Shown piece after piece: positions 27,224 to 35,900 of a DNA stretch of 64,000 bases. The stretch is from Hyphomicrobium sp. (GTDB lineage Bacteria > Pseudomonadota > Alphaproteobacteria > Rhizobiales > Hyphomicrobiaceae). The DNA lies in assembly GCF_019753045.1 (NCBI RefSeq), contig NZ_JAIELN010000019.1, positions 22,556 through 86,555 of the forward strand. Reading direction: 5' to 3'. The first letter of the stretch is position 1; every line of letters begins with the position of its first letter. A program made the translations under genes and the position numbers. The notes beneath the pieces were generated by a model. It was not told the origin of the DNA. It saw only the letters and a program-made list of their open reading frames with translations, and did not search any database.

Positions 27224-28573
27224 ATGAGCAGGTCCATTACGATTGCAAAAGCTGGGCTTCCGCCGGGTCCCAAAGGCACCCTGATCGGAGGCAACATCTC
27301 CCAGATCGGGCCGCGCCGCGTCGATTTCTTTCTCGACCTTGCGCGGACATATGGCTCCATCGCCAGTTTTCGTGCCGGCCGGTGGCGCCTCTTTCTCGTC
27401 AGCGATCCAGAGCTTATCCAGCAGGTTCTGGTCACCGATGCGCGCCACTACATCAAGCACTTCGGTGCTCGCGCATTCAAGCCCATCCTCGGCAACGGCC
27501 TCGTGACGAGTGAAGGCGGTTTCTGGCTCAGCCAACGCCGCCTCATGCAGCCGGCATTCCTCAAGGCGCAAGTGCTGTCCTACGCGCCGATCATGGCCGA
27601 GCTTGCGAACGCGATGGTTTCGAAATGGTCTCCCGGTCAGGCTGTCGATCTCGAGTACGAATTCAGCATACTGACAAGCGCCATCGCCCTCAAAACGCTT
27701 TTCGGCCTCGATGACCGGGGCGATCACGAAGGCGTCTATCGAAGTCTGATGGAGGCTTTCGATCTCCTGACTATACGGCTCGACGCGACTTTCACTCTAC
27801 CGATCTTTTTTCCTACTCCGGCCAACATCAAGATACGCCGCGCCGTCGCGCGCGTCATAGATCTCATCGATGACTTCATCGCGCGGGGGAGATCTCGCCC
27901 GCTTGGCAACGACCTGCTTTCAACGATGATCATGGCCCAGCGCGAGGACGGCTCGCGGATGACCGACCAACAGCTTCGTGACGAAGCGATGACGCTCTAT
28001 CTCGCCGGTTACGAAACGACGGCGCTGACGCTGACCTGGAGCTGGTATCTCCTCTCGCAACATCCGAGCGCCGAACGGAAACTCGCCGACGAGTGGGCTC
28101 GCGTGCTCGGCGGACGAACTCCGACAGCCAGTGACCTCGCAGCCCTCCCCTACACTGCGGCAGTCATCAATGAAGCGATGCGGCTCTATCCTCCCGTCTA
28201 CGCCATCGGCCGCGAAGCGACGACTGATCTCGAACTCGGCGGATACCGCGTCAAGCGCGGCTATACGATCCTGATGAGCCAATGGGTCAGTCACCGCGAT
28301 CCAAAATATTTTCCGGAACCCGAGCGGTTTTTGCCGGAGCGATGGCTCGATGGATTGGCGACGCGTCTCCCGAAATTCGCTTATTACCCGTTCGGTGGTG
28401 GCCAGCGCCTTTGTATCGGAAGCCATTTCGCGACGATGGAAGCGGCGATTGTCCTTGCGGCCGTCGGGCAAAAATACGGGTTTACGATTGCCCCCGACGC
28501 GGTGATCGATATCAAGCCGCAAATCACATTGCCGCCCAAGTACGGCATGCCGGCAACGCTCGAACTTCGTTGA
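27224..28573 (+). CDS. Cytochrome P450
   Basis: A haem monooxygenase of 449 aa. The haem-binding loop FGGGQRLCIG carries the ligand C397; the ExxR motif is E317-R320 (EAMR); the oxygen-activating I-helix has AGYETTALT near 263; and PERW follows. No membrane anchor or fused reductase is seen, so it is probably a soluble class I-type enzyme needing ferredoxin and reductase from elsewhere. I chose the ATG at 27224 (MSRSITIAKAGLPPGP), since the proline-rich PPGP hinge belongs near the N-terminus; an in-frame start at 27008 would overlap the upstream gene. It is followed by an SDR and a methyltransferase, suggesting successive modification of one compound. The substrate is unknown. Confidence 0.93.
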   Translation: MSRSITIAKAGLPPGPKGTLIGGNISQIGPRRVDFFLDLARTYGSIASFRAGRWRLFLVSDPELIQQVLVTDARHYIKHFGARAFKPILGNGLVTSEGGFWLSQRRLMQPAFLKAQVLSYAPIMAELANAMVSKWSPGQAVDLEYEFSILTSAIALKTLFGLDDRGDHEGVYRSLMEAFDLLTIRLDATFTLPIFFPTPANIKIRRAVARVIDLIDDFIARGRSRPLGNDLLSTMIMAQREDGSRMTDQQLRDEAMTLYLAGYETTALTLTWSWYLLSQHPSAERKLADEWARVLGGRTPTASDLAALPYTAAVINEAMRLYPPVYAIGREATTDLELGGYRVKRGYTILMSQWVSHRDPKYFPEPERFLPERWLDGLATRLPKFAYYPFGGGQRLCIGSHFATMEAAIVLAAVGQKYGFTIAPDAVIDIKPQITLPPKYGMPATLELR

Positions 28574-28649
28574 CGCATTCACGCAACTCGCGTCATTCAC
28601 TGCGCGTCAATGCACATCGCCGCGTCCGCAGCCAATCGGGATTTCACAC

Positions 28650-29411
28650 ATGAGCGCAAAGGTCGTTGCAATTACAGGCGGTGCTCAGGGCATCGGCCGT
28701 GCCATCAGCTATGCCTTCGCCGCAGCGGGATATGCCGTCTCGATCGCCGATCCCGCGGAGGATGCCGGCGAGGAAGCGGCGGCGCATATTCGAAACCTCG
28801 GCGCACGGTGCCTCTACGAACGCGCGGACACATCGCAGGAGATCGACGTTCAGCGCTGGATCGCCCGGACCGTCAAAGACCTTGGTTGTCCGCATGTGCT
28901 CGTCAACAATGCGGGCATCCTCGCCAATCGGCCGTTCCTCGAACTTCCGATTGCGGAATTCGATCGCGTGCAGGCAGTCAACGTCCGCGGCACGGTGCTT
29001 TGCTCGCAAGCCGTCGCGCGAGAAATGGTGAAGCACAAGCACGGCGGCGCCATCATCAATATCTCGTCGACGCGCGCTTTCATGTCGGAGCCAGGCACAG
29101 AAGCCTATACAGCGTCAAAGGGTGCAATCTCCGCGCTCACGCACGGCATGGCGATCAGTCTCGGCCCCGCTGGCATTCGCGTGAATTCGATAAGCCCGGG
29201 CTGGATCGAGACGAGCGACTGGCAATTCTCGGGGCGAGCGAAAAAACCTCACCATTCGAAGACCGACAACGATCAGCACCCAGTCGGCCGCGTTGGCGTA
29301 CCGGAAGACATCGCCAAGGCGTGCCTGTTTCTTGCGGACAGCGCCGATTTCATGACCGGGCAGAACATCACCATCGACGGCGGTATGACTGTGAAGATGA
29401 TTTACGCATGA
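28650..29411 (+). CDS. Short-chain dehydrogenase/reductase (SDR)
   Basis: A 253-aa classical SDR. TGGAQGIG at residues 9-16 binds the cofactor, NNAG near 86-89 stabilises the core, and the catalytic triad lies in NISSTR and YTASK. Aspartate in SIADPAED at the end of the second strand favours NAD over NADP by the family rule. The C-terminal TGQNITIDGGMTV is standard. It follows the P450 gene by 76 nt and precedes a methyltransferase by 80 nt on the same strand. A role in oxidising the alcohol made by the P450 is plausible but is inference only. Confidence 0.92.
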   Translation: MSAKVVAITGGAQGIGRAISYAFAAAGYAVSIADPAEDAGEEAAAHIRNLGARCLYERADTSQEIDVQRWIARTVKDLGCPHVLVNNAGILANRPFLELPIAEFDRVQAVNVRGTVLCSQAVAREMVKHKHGGAIINISSTRAFMSEPGTEAYTASKGAISALTHGMAISLGPAGIRVNSISPGWIETSDWQFSGRAKKPHHSKTDNDQHPVGRVGVPEDIAKACLFLADSADFMTGQNITIDGGMTVKMIYA

Positions 29412-29491
29412 TTTGAGGGGTTTGAACGCAAAATCGTCACGGGAATTTGGGAATAAAGAATCGCGCCGCATATTGATCAGGGCAAACCCTC

Positions 29492-30361
29492 GTGACGAAC
29501 ACCATTATCGAGAACGTCTCTGATACCGCTTTCTGGGTCGCGCATTACCGGAGCATCGAGACGAGCCGGAACGATGCGCTTTTTCGCGATCCGCTCGCAG
29601 GTATCCTCGCGGGACACCGGGGAAAGTTGATCGCGGACTCCATGCCCCGGGGCTTCATGACGTCATGGGTCATCGCGATACGGACGCGCATCATCGACGA
29701 TTTCATTCACGATGCCGTCGCTCAAGGCGTCGACACCATTCTCAATCTCGGCGCGGGGCTGGACACGCGTCCGTATCGCATGGATCTCCCCTCTTCGTTT
29801 CAATGGATCGAAGCCGACTATCCCGACGTGATTGCGTACAAGGAAGAGCGGCTCTCGGCAGAAACGCCGCGTTTCAAGCTCAAGCGCATCAAATGCGACC
29901 TGGCGGACGACGACGCACGGCGACGGCTCTTTGCCTCGACGAATGCGCAAGCCGGGAAGTTGCTCGTTCTGACCGAAGGGGTCATTCCGTATTTGACCCC
30001 CGAGCAAGCAGGGGCCCTCGCCGAAGATCTCAGAACTCTCGATCGTGCCGCAGGTTGGATCGTCGACTTCTTTTCGCCGGAACTGATCAAAACGCGCGAG
30101 CGGATGATGGCCGGACGATTGAAGAATGCGCCCTTCCGATTTCAGCCAGCCGACTGGTTCGGGTTCTTCGAAACCCGCGGCTGGCGCACAGACGAACTGC
30201 GCTATTTAGGCGAGGAAGGCGACCGCCTCGGCAGGCCGATCGAGATACCGCCGGTCGGCAAAGCGATAGTCATCATACAAATGCTGTTCATGTCGAAGGC
30301 GCGCAGGGAGCGGTTTCGCAAAGCGGCTGGCTACGCGATGCTTAGACCCACTTCGAATTAG
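29492..30361 (+). CDS. Class I SAM-dependent methyltransferase (LCMT/PPM-like)
   Basis: The 289-aa protein belongs to the leucine-carboxyl/O-methyltransferase-like group (often described by TIGR00027). Its SAM motif is LNLGAGLDTRPYR near residue 81-93, preceded by TRIIDDFI, then EADYPDVIAYKEERL and the LVLTEGVIPYLTPEQ motif that is typical of the group. Members methylate carboxyl or hydroxyl groups of small molecules, polyketides or tRNA bases. The start is a GTG at 29492, with CAGGG about 9 nt upstream. It is the last gene in the dehydrogenase-P450-SDR series and is followed by a GC-rich hairpin. The substrate is unknown. Confidence 0.88.
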   Translation: MTNTIIENVSDTAFWVAHYRSIETSRNDALFRDPLAGILAGHRGKLIADSMPRGFMTSWVIAIRTRIIDDFIHDAVAQGVDTILNLGAGLDTRPYRMDLPSSFQWIEADYPDVIAYKEERLSAETPRFKLKRIKCDLADDDARRRLFASTNAQAGKLLVLTEGVIPYLTPEQAGALAEDLRTLDRAAGWIVDFFSPELIKTRERMMAGRLKNAPFRFQPADWFGFFETRGWRTDELRYLGEEGDRLGRPIEIPPVGKAIVIIQMLFMSKARRERFRKAAGYAMLRPTSN

Positions 30362-30390
30362 CTCGAGATTGAATTGGGACATAGGAAACA

Positions 30391-30420
30391 AGGCCCCGGC
30401 ACACTGCTGCGCCGGGGCCT
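30391..30420. terminator. GC-rich hairpin between convergent genes
   Basis: AGGCCCCGGC and GCCGGGGCCT form a perfect 10-bp stem around a 10-nt loop, 29 nt after the methyltransferase stop and 49 nt after the stop of the opposing DUF1328 gene. It lacks a T-tract. It is probably a bidirectional transcription stop or stabiliser. Confidence 0.6.
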
Positions 30421-30469
30421 CGAGCGGTTCCATCGAACAACCGCACCTTTGGCTCGTCACCAAAGATAT

Positions 30470-30649
30470 CTAAACGCCTCTCCTCAGAACGCTTGCGAGA
30501 AGGCCCACAACGATGAACACGACGGCAACCACCAGCAGCAGGTGCGCGCCAGACATCGCGGTGCCCGCCACGCCGCCAAAGCCGAGGGCAGCGGCAACGA
30601 TCGCGACAATTAGAAAAACGATCGCGTAATAAATCAGATTACCACCCAT
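30470..30649 (-). CDS. DUF1328 family small membrane protein (YtjA-like)
   Basis: DUF1328 proteins are about 55-60 residues long with two membrane spans and no proven function, although they are often stress-induced. From the ATG at 30649 the product has 59 aa: MGGNLIYYAIVFLIVAIVAA, a glycine-rich turn (LGFGGVAGTA) and a second helix (LLLVVAVVFIVVGLLASVL) ending in RRGV. The start is decided by GGAGG 5 nt upstream; the in-frame ATG at 30661 overlaps this site and would add four residues. It is transcribed alone. Confidence 0.9.
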   Translation of the reverse strand: MGGNLIYYAIVFLIVAIVAAALGFGGVAGTAMSGAHLLLVVAVVFIVVGLLASVLRRGV

Positions 30650-30792
30650 GTGGTCCTCCATATCAATTCATTCGAGGAGGCAACGCACGCCGGACTCATC
30701 GGGTTCCGTGGGCGTGGAGGGTCAATTTCTGCACCGCAATGGGGAACTGCAAACCCTGTACGGACCAAGTTCCAGCTGATGCCGCTGCAGCG

Positions 30793-31233
30793 TTAAGGAC
30801 TACCCGTAAACGCCCTTCGGAAATCCTCGGACGATAGTTCTTCGAGGACAGCGCGAAGATCGGCTGCTCGCTTATCGCCAAACGTCTTTTCGAAACGCCG
30901 TTGCGCATCGGCCCAAAGCTTGCTCGTCTGCTCGAGCTTTTTCCGGCCGGCCTTCGTCAGCGTCACGCGCTTGACGCGGCGATCGTTCTTGTCGGGCACC
31001 AAGGCGACGTAGCCATCACGGATCAGCGGCTTGAGCGTGTGGCTCAGTGCCGACAAGTCCATGACGATTTCCGCCGCGAGTTCGCGGAGCGCCGGCTCTC
31101 GCATGATGTCGATTTGGGCCAGCAGTCCGAACTGAGTTGCGCGGAGACCGCTTGGCGCGAGCGCGTCGTCATAGACCTGCCCCAGCATGCGGCTGGCGCG
31201 GCGGAGCATCGAATTATTGCACTCGCGTGTCAT
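30793..31233 (-). CDS. MarR-family transcriptional regulator
   Basis: The 146-aa protein is a winged-helix dimer of the MarR type. The recognition helix lies in MDLSALSHTLKPLIRDGYV and the wing carries DKNDRRVKRVTLT, the most conserved family motif. The ATG at 31233 (GAGG 6 nt upstream) is preferred over a TTG at 31269. A cysteine near residue 6 (RECNNS) could sense oxidants, as in some MarR/OhrR proteins, but this is speculative. It diverges from a hydrolase/DUF302 pair. Two identical GGCATATGCC palindromes lie in the shared upstream region, one near each start, and are very probably its operators. Confidence 0.93.
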   Translation of the reverse strand: MTRECNNSMLRRASRMLGQVYDDALAPSGLRATQFGLLAQIDIMREPALRELAAEIVMDLSALSHTLKPLIRDGYVALVPDKNDRRVKRVTLTKAGRKKLEQTSKLWADAQRRFEKTFGDKRAADLRAVLEELSSEDFRRAFTGSP

Positions 31234-31280
31234 TTGGAACCTCGGCCAAACAATCTGGCGTAACGGCAAAAAAATCTCAA

Positions 31281-31290
31281 GGCATATGCC
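31281..31290. promoter_or_regulatory. Candidate MarR operator, copy 1
   Basis: GGCATATGCC is a perfect palindrome, 47 nt upstream of the marR-like start. It is identical to the core of the second copy at 31387-31396. Its position suits autorepression. Confidence 0.75.
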
Positions 31291-31384
31291 ACTGATTTTC
31301 TTCGCCTAAATCGTGTGTGGCTTTGGTGAATGTCTGACCGCGATGAAAATGCGCTTGATTTTCGTCCGTATCCGCCCTTCATTG

Positions 31385-31398
31385 CTGGCATATGCCAG
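31385..31398. promoter_or_regulatory. Candidate MarR operator, copy 2
   Basis: CTGGCATATGCCAG is a perfect 14-bp palindrome 21 nt upstream of the hydrolase start. Its centre is 106 bp from that of copy 1, close to ten helical turns, which would place two dimers on the same face of the DNA. Confidence 0.78.
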
Positions 31399-31419
31399 TA
31401 ATATTATCGGAGATGTTTC

Positions 31420-32268
31420 ATGCTCGGCAAAGTGACCGCGACGACAGTTGCAACGCAGACAATCGAGGGCGCCAACGGCGTTCGCTACGCCTATCGCCGT
31501 TTTGGCAATGGGGGCGACGTTCCGCTCGTTCTATTTCAGCATTTTACGGGAACGCTTGATTTCTGGGATCCGGCGTTGCTCGACGCGCTCGCGGCCGAGC
31601 GCGAGGTCATCATCTTCAACAATACCGGTGTCGGCTCAACCAGCGGCACTACGCCGAGCACGGTCCAGCAGATGGCGCGCGATGCGTTGACCTTCATAGA
31701 CGCGCTGAAACTTCGCAAAATCGACGTTCTCGGGTTTTCGCTCGGCGGCTTCATCGCGCAGGACATCGCGCTTGCGCGTCCGCGCCTCGTCCGCCGTCTC
31801 GTTCTGGCAGGAACCGCGCCGCAGGGCGGCCCCGGCCTTCACGGTTGGCGGCAAGACATCTATGATGCCACGCATACGGATAATCCTGGCGCGGGCACCC
31901 TGCTCTACATCATGTTCAAGCAGACGCCGACCAGCCAAGCGAAGGGCAACGAGTATCTCGGCCGCTTCATGGAGCGGAAGGATCGCGACGCTCCCGGAAC
32001 ACTTGCTACGCGCGACGCGCAGTACGATGCGGTGGTGGAATGGGGCATCCCGGACCACAACAAGCTGGAGCGCCTCGCGGCCATTACCCAGCCAACGTTC
32101 GTCGCGAACGGCGACGCCGATTACATGTGTCCGACGCGCCTTACCCATCTGATGGGCGGCCTCATTCCGAACGCCCGGGTGAAGATCTACCCCGACGCCG
32201 GACACGGCTTCCTCTGGCAGCACCACGGGGAGTTCGCAGCCGACGTAAATGCGTTTCTAGCGAACTGA
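31420..32268 (+). CDS. Alpha/beta-fold hydrolase
   Basis: The 282-aa protein is a single-domain alpha/beta hydrolase. The nucleophile elbow is GFSLGG with S107; the acid is probably the aspartate in NGDADYMCP near 228; and the histidine in AGHGFLWQH lies near 263. An oxyanion-hole stretch QHFTG follows the third strand. Such enzymes hydrolyse esters, lactones or carbon-carbon bonds, or act as haloperoxidase-like proteins; the substrate cannot be told. The start ATG at 31420 is 21 nt past a MarR-type palindrome, so repression by the divergent MarR protein is likely. It is cotranscribed with the DUF302-like gene, 13 nt downstream. Confidence 0.9.
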   Translation: MLGKVTATTVATQTIEGANGVRYAYRRFGNGGDVPLVLFQHFTGTLDFWDPALLDALAAEREVIIFNNTGVGSTSGTTPSTVQQMARDALTFIDALKLRKIDVLGFSLGGFIAQDIALARPRLVRRLVLAGTAPQGGPGLHGWRQDIYDATHTDNPGAGTLLYIMFKQTPTSQAKGNEYLGRFMERKDRDAPGTLATRDAQYDAVVEWGIPDHNKLERLAAITQPTFVANGDADYMCPTRLTHLMGGLIPNARVKIYPDAGHGFLWQHHGEFAADVNAFLAN

Positions 32269-32281
32269 GGAGCGCTTGAAA

Positions 32282-32803
32282 ATGAAGGCCGAGGCCAAGA
32301 TGGAAACACTTCCGTTCACCGGCAAGCGCATCGTCGTTCGGACCCCACGTGGTATTGACGACGTGCTGAACCGGCTTCGCGGCGTCATGGGATCTTCCAC
32401 CGTTCCCGACATCCTGGCGTTGGCGAAGTCACAGCCCAGCGAAGCGGAATTCGCTCGACAAGTCGAAGAGCGTTTCGTTGGTGAAAGCGGCTTCATGCTG
32501 TTTCATGTCATTGATCACAGCGGCTGGCTGCCGATCTACGGCATCAAACAGCGGGCCGTGCGATGGATCCTCGGCAATCCGCTGTTGGCGATCACGATGA
32601 TCCGTCACGACATCACCGCAGGGCTTTTTGCGCCCGTCGAGCTGCTCGTGACGGACAATCCCGAAGGCGGAGGCTCGACGATAACGTACGTGTTGCCGTC
32701 GTCTCTTATGGTCATCGAGGAGAACAAGCCGCTGCTCGATGCGGCGCTCGATCTCGACAAGAAGCTCGCCGCTTTGGTCGCACACGGCGCCGGAACTCAT
32801 TGA
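32282..32803 (+). CDS. DUF302-domain protein
   Basis: DUF302 is a small alpha/beta domain of unknown role. In this 173-aa product the characteristic stretch follows YGIKQRAVRWILGNPLLA, with ITMIRHDITAGLFAPVELLV and the closing TITYVLPSSLMV. The N-terminal part (about residues 1-60) is polar, with TPRGIDDVLNRLR. There is no signal peptide. The start ATG at 32282 has GAGGAG 9 nt upstream; a TTG at 32276 is in frame. It follows the hydrolase by 13 nt and is almost surely in the same MarR-controlled transcript. Its partnership with the hydrolase is the only clue to its role. Confidence 0.83.
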   Translation: MKAEAKMETLPFTGKRIVVRTPRGIDDVLNRLRGVMGSSTVPDILALAKSQPSEAEFARQVEERFVGESGFMLFHVIDHSGWLPIYGIKQRAVRWILGNPLLAITMIRHDITAGLFAPVELLVTDNPEGGGSTITYVLPSSLMVIEENKPLLDAALDLDKKLAALVAHGAGTH

Positions 32804-32964
32804 GGTGTCGATTGCGGCGGGCATCATCCATTCGAGCAAAACCCGATCTTCCAATCTTTTCGGGCGCATTCGATCGTCGCCCGAGAAACTGGTTAACGCG
32901 TTGAAACCATAACGCCGCGAGCAGGTTTGCTTTGAGGTTGCGCAGACCGCAAAGGAGATGATGA

Positions 32965-33222
32965 ATGAAGCTTGCGACAACGGCTGCACTCTTGGGCGCT
33001 AGTATGCTCGCGTTCACGGCGACGACGGCATCGGCCGATATCGTCTGCAACGGTGACGGCGACTGCTGGCACGTCAAAGAGCGCCACAAATACTCCCCGG
33101 ATCTGCATCTTCAGGTGCATCCGGACGGCTGGAAGTGGCGGGAATCCGACGCTGCGCACCACAGATGGCGTGAGCACGAGGGCCACGGCTATTGGCGCAG
33201 CGGCGTGTGGGTCGACTTGTAA
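32965..33222 (+). CDS. Small secreted His/Trp-rich protein, hypothetical
   Basis: An 85-aa protein with a signal peptide (MKLATTAALLGASMLAFTA, cleavage likely after ASA) and a mature part of about 60 residues. The mature protein opens DIVCNGDGDCWHV, with two cysteines six apart probably joined by a disulfide. It is rich in His, Trp and Arg (HHRWREHEGHGYWRSG), which would permit metal binding. I do not know its function, though short periplasmic proteins with a similar CWHV motif occur in other Hyphomicrobiales as far as I recall. The ATG at 32965 is preceded by AAAGGAG. It appears monocistronic. Confidence 0.82.
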   Translation: MKLATTAALLGASMLAFTATTASADIVCNGDGDCWHVKERHKYSPDLHLQVHPDGWKWRESDAAHHRWREHEGHGYWRSGVWVDL

Positions 33223-33255
33223 GATTTACGAGATCGCCAAGCGCACAAAATAAAA

Positions 33256-33286
33256 TGTCATCCTCGGGGTGAGCCCGAGGATGACA
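33256..33286. terminator. Perfect palindromic element between convergent genes
   Basis: TGTCATCCTCGGG and CCCGAGGATGACA form a perfect 13-bp stem with a GTGAG loop. On the minus strand it is followed by ATTTTATTTT, so it should terminate pccB transcription; on the plus strand it lies 33 nt after the small secreted-protein gene. The sequence type (TCATCCTCGGG...CCCGAGGATGA) matches a class of palindromic intergenic repeats that I recall as common in alphaproteobacteria. Confidence 0.82.
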
Positions 33287-33321
33287 TCAACGTTTCGTCT
33301 GCTCGCGATGTCAGGGAAGCG

Positions 33322-34854
33322 TCACAACGGAATGTTGTCGTGCTTCTTCCACGGGTTCTCGAGGGTCTTGTTCCGCAGCATATTCAGCGCGCGGCAGAGA
33401 CGCTTTCTCGTTGCTGACGGCGTGATGACTTCGTCGATGTAGCCGCGCTCGGCCGCAACGAAGGGGTTCGCGAAGCGCTTTTTATATTCGTCGATGCGAG
33501 TCTGGATTTTCACGGGGTCAGAAAGCTCGGAACGATAGAGAATTTCCGCCGCGCCCTTGGCACCCATGACGGCAATTTCAGCGGTCGGCCATGCGTAATT
33601 CACGTCGCCGCGGATGTGCTTCGAGCTCATCACGTCGTAGGCGCCGCCGTAGGCCTTGCGGGTAATGACGGTCACTTTCGGCACGGTCGCTTCCGCATAC
33701 GCAAAGAGCAGCTTTGCGCCATGCTTGATCAAGCCGCCATATTCCTGAGCGGTTCCGGGCAGGAAGCCCGGCACGTCAACGAAGGTTACGATGGGGATAT
33801 CGAAGCAGTCGCAGAAGCGAACGAAGCGGGCGGCCTTTCGCGAGGCGTCGCTGTCGAGAACGCCGGCGAGGACCATCGGCTGGTTCGCAACGATGCCGAC
33901 GGTTGAGCCTTGCATGCGCGCGAAGCCCGTGACGATGTTCTTCGCGAAGGCTTCCTGGATTTCGAAGAAGTCGGCTTCGTCGACGACCTTCAGGATCAGT
34001 TCCTTGATGTCGTAGGGCTTGTTCGGGTTGTCCGGGATCAATGTATCGAGCGAGTGATCGAGCCGGTCCGGACTGTCGTGGCTCGGAATTTCAGGGACGC
34101 CTGCCTTGTTGCTCGACGGCAGGAAATCCATCAACCGGCGCATCTGCAGGAGCGCTTCGAGATCGTTCTCGTATGCCTTGTCGGCGATCGACGACTTCGT
34201 CGTGTGAACCTTGGCGCCGCCGAGTTCTTCCGCCGTCACGTTCTCGTTCGTGACGGTTTTGACGACGTCGGGACCGGTGACGAACATATAGCTCGTGTCT
34301 TTCACCATGAAGATGAAGTCGGTCATCGCGGGCGAGTAGACGTCGCCGCCTGCGCATGGGCCCATGATCACCGAGATCTGGGGAATGACGCCCGATGCCA
34401 GAACGTTGCGCTGGAATACTTCGCCGTAACCGCCGAGGGCATCGACACCCTCCTGAATACGGGCGCCGCCGGCATCGAAAACACCGACGATCGGCGCGCG
34501 GTTCTTGAGCGCCATATCCTGGATCTTGGTGATCTTCTTGGCGTGCGTCTCTGAGAGCGAGCCGCCCATGACCGTGAAGTCCTTGGCGAAAACGTAAACG
34601 ACGCGGCCGTTAATCGTGCCCCAGCCGGTAACGACGCCGTCTCCCGGGACTTTCGTCTTTTCCATTCCGAAGTCGGTGCAGCGGTGCTCGACGTACATGT
34701 CGAACTCTTCGAACGAGCCTTCGTCCATCAGAAGCTCGATGCGTTCCCGCGCCGTCAGCTTGCCTTTGGCGTGCTGGGCGTCGATCCGGGCGCGGCCACC
34801 GCCGAGACGGGCGTTGTCGCGACGCTTCTCAAGCTCATCGATAATGTCTTTCAT
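33322..34854 (-). CDS. pccB: Acyl-CoA (propionyl-CoA) carboxylase beta subunit, carboxyltransferase
   Basis: The subunit moves the carboxyl group from biotin to propionyl-CoA, giving methylmalonyl-CoA. From the ATG at 34854 (AGGGG 5 nt upstream) it has 510 aa, the usual PccB length; a codon at 34923 would add 23 spurious residues. The N-terminal carboxyltransferase half contains [13 protein letters not shown] and [22 protein letters not shown], and the C-terminal half has [18 protein letters not shown] and the [12 protein letters not shown] motif. Propionyl-CoA specificity is the best guess from overall similarity. The biotin-carrying alpha subunit and mutase genes are not in this window. Confidence 0.95.
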   Translation of the reverse strand: MKDIIDELEKRRDNARLGGGRARIDAQHAKGKLTARERIELLMDEGSFEEFDMYVEHRCTDFGMEKTKVPGDGVVTGWGTINGRVVYVFAKDFTVMGGSLSETHAKKITKIQDMALKNRAPIVGVFDAGGARIQEGVDALGGYGEVFQRNVLASGVIPQISVIMGPCAGGDVYSPAMTDFIFMVKDTSYMFVTGPDVVKTVTNENVTAEELGGAKVHTTKSSIADKAYENDLEALLQMRRLMDFLPSSNKAGVPEIPSHDSPDRLDHSLDTLIPDNPNKPYDIKELILKVVDEADFFEIQEAFAKNIVTGFARMQGSTVGIVANQPMVLAGVLDSDASRKAARFVRFCDCFDIPIVTFVDVPGFLPGTAQEYGGLIKHGAKLLFAYAEATVPKVTVITRKAYGGAYDVMSSKHIRGDVNYAWPTAEIAVMGAKGAAEILYRSELSDPVKIQTRIDEYKKRFANPFVAAERGYIDEVITPSATRKRLCRALNMLRNKTLENPWKKHDNIPL

Positions 34855-34991
34855 GGAACCCCTGGGCTGGCTCGGGAGAAATATGCTGGAACGGCTCTCT
34901 AGCATGGCTCCGATGCAGCGCAAACGGTGAGTTGTCGCGAGCCCCGGGATGGGGTTCCGGCAGTCGCCTCAGGCTTGAAATCAGCCGTTTT

Positions 34992-35705
34992 TCAGGGGTG
35001 CGAGGCCGGGTCAGTGGCAAGACGGGTGGCCAGATCTGCGATCTTTACCTCAACGAAGCCGGCGCCTCGGATCGGCTCAATCACGATCGCATGCCCTCGT
35101 CCGGCCGCCCAAGCCAACGTCGAGCCCACGAAGTCGGCGATCGGATCGGCGACGACGCGCTTCCCGGCCAGCTTTTTCATGTGGGCTTCGGCGTCGGAAC
35201 GGGCGGAGAAGACGTGCAGCCGTTCGGCCGACCGCGGCTTCTCCGTGCCCGGCGTCAACATGGGGCTGTCCTCCCCGCCAACGTAATAGACCTCGCCTTT
35301 TTGGCGGGCGGCGGCGGCGTAAAGAGGCACGGCCTCCAACTTCAGCCGGATGATGAGATCTCGCGGATCGATCTCGGCCTCAATCGGGTCCGAAACCCAA
35401 TCGGTGCCGACGAAGCCTTTCGCCGTCGCGATACCCGGCAGGATGTCGGTCACGAAGACTTCGAGCGTGATGTCCTGAAGCTTGCCGTTGCCGGCCAGCG
35501 CCTCGGCCCAGCGCTCGGCTTCGATGGGGCTCGACCAGAAGAGCTGGACCGTGCGCCCCGAAACTTTCTGCGAGGGAACGGAAGCGATCTCTTCGTCGGC
35601 GAGGGTTAGCACGCGACCTTCGGCCACCGCCCGGCGGATGAACCGGTCGCGTTGCGCGAGCTCTGGAATGCGTGGCGCATTGAGCATGAGTGTCGGTTCC
35701 GTCAC
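34992..35705 (-). CDS. Conserved hypothetical protein, DUF2750-like pattern
   Basis: A cytoplasmic 237-aa protein with no signal or membrane segments. The N-terminal half follows a pattern I associate with DUF2750: FIRRAVAEGRVLTLADEE, a strand with hydrophobic and Trp residues (VQLFWSSPIEAERWAE), then a LEVFVTDILPGI segment and a final strand. The C-terminal half begins at about residue 120 and looks like a second, divergent copy of the same fold (VPLYAAAARQKGEVYYVGG, then SDAEAHMKKLAG). Function is unknown. The start ATG at 35693, nine residues... is not chosen; the ATG at 35705 gives MTEPTLMLNAPR. It is transcribed alone and diverges from the CNNM gene. Confidence 0.7.
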   Translation of the reverse strand: MTEPTLMLNAPRIPELAQRDRFIRRAVAEGRVLTLADEEIASVPSQKVSGRTVQLFWSSPIEAERWAEALAGNGKLQDITLEVFVTDILPGIATAKGFVGTDWVSDPIEAEIDPRDLIIRLKLEAVPLYAAAARQKGEVYYVGGEDSPMLTPGTEKPRSAERLHVFSARSDAEAHMKKLAGKRVVADPIADFVGSTLAWAAGRGHAIVIEPIRGAGFVEVKIADLATRLATDPASHP

Positions 35706-35900
35706 CCCGAATCAGTGTGGGAAATGTTGGCGCGAAATGCGCGTTAAGAGCAAGCCGGTCTCGCGTGCAACTCGCCGATTACCAAATATTCCGATCGGGC
35801 AACGGCGGCCCCCGCCCTTGATTTGCCGTCCGCGACGCCATAAATTCGGTTCTTCAATAGCTTGGAGTGGCTTGGACGCGATCCGTCAGCCGTGCATCGC

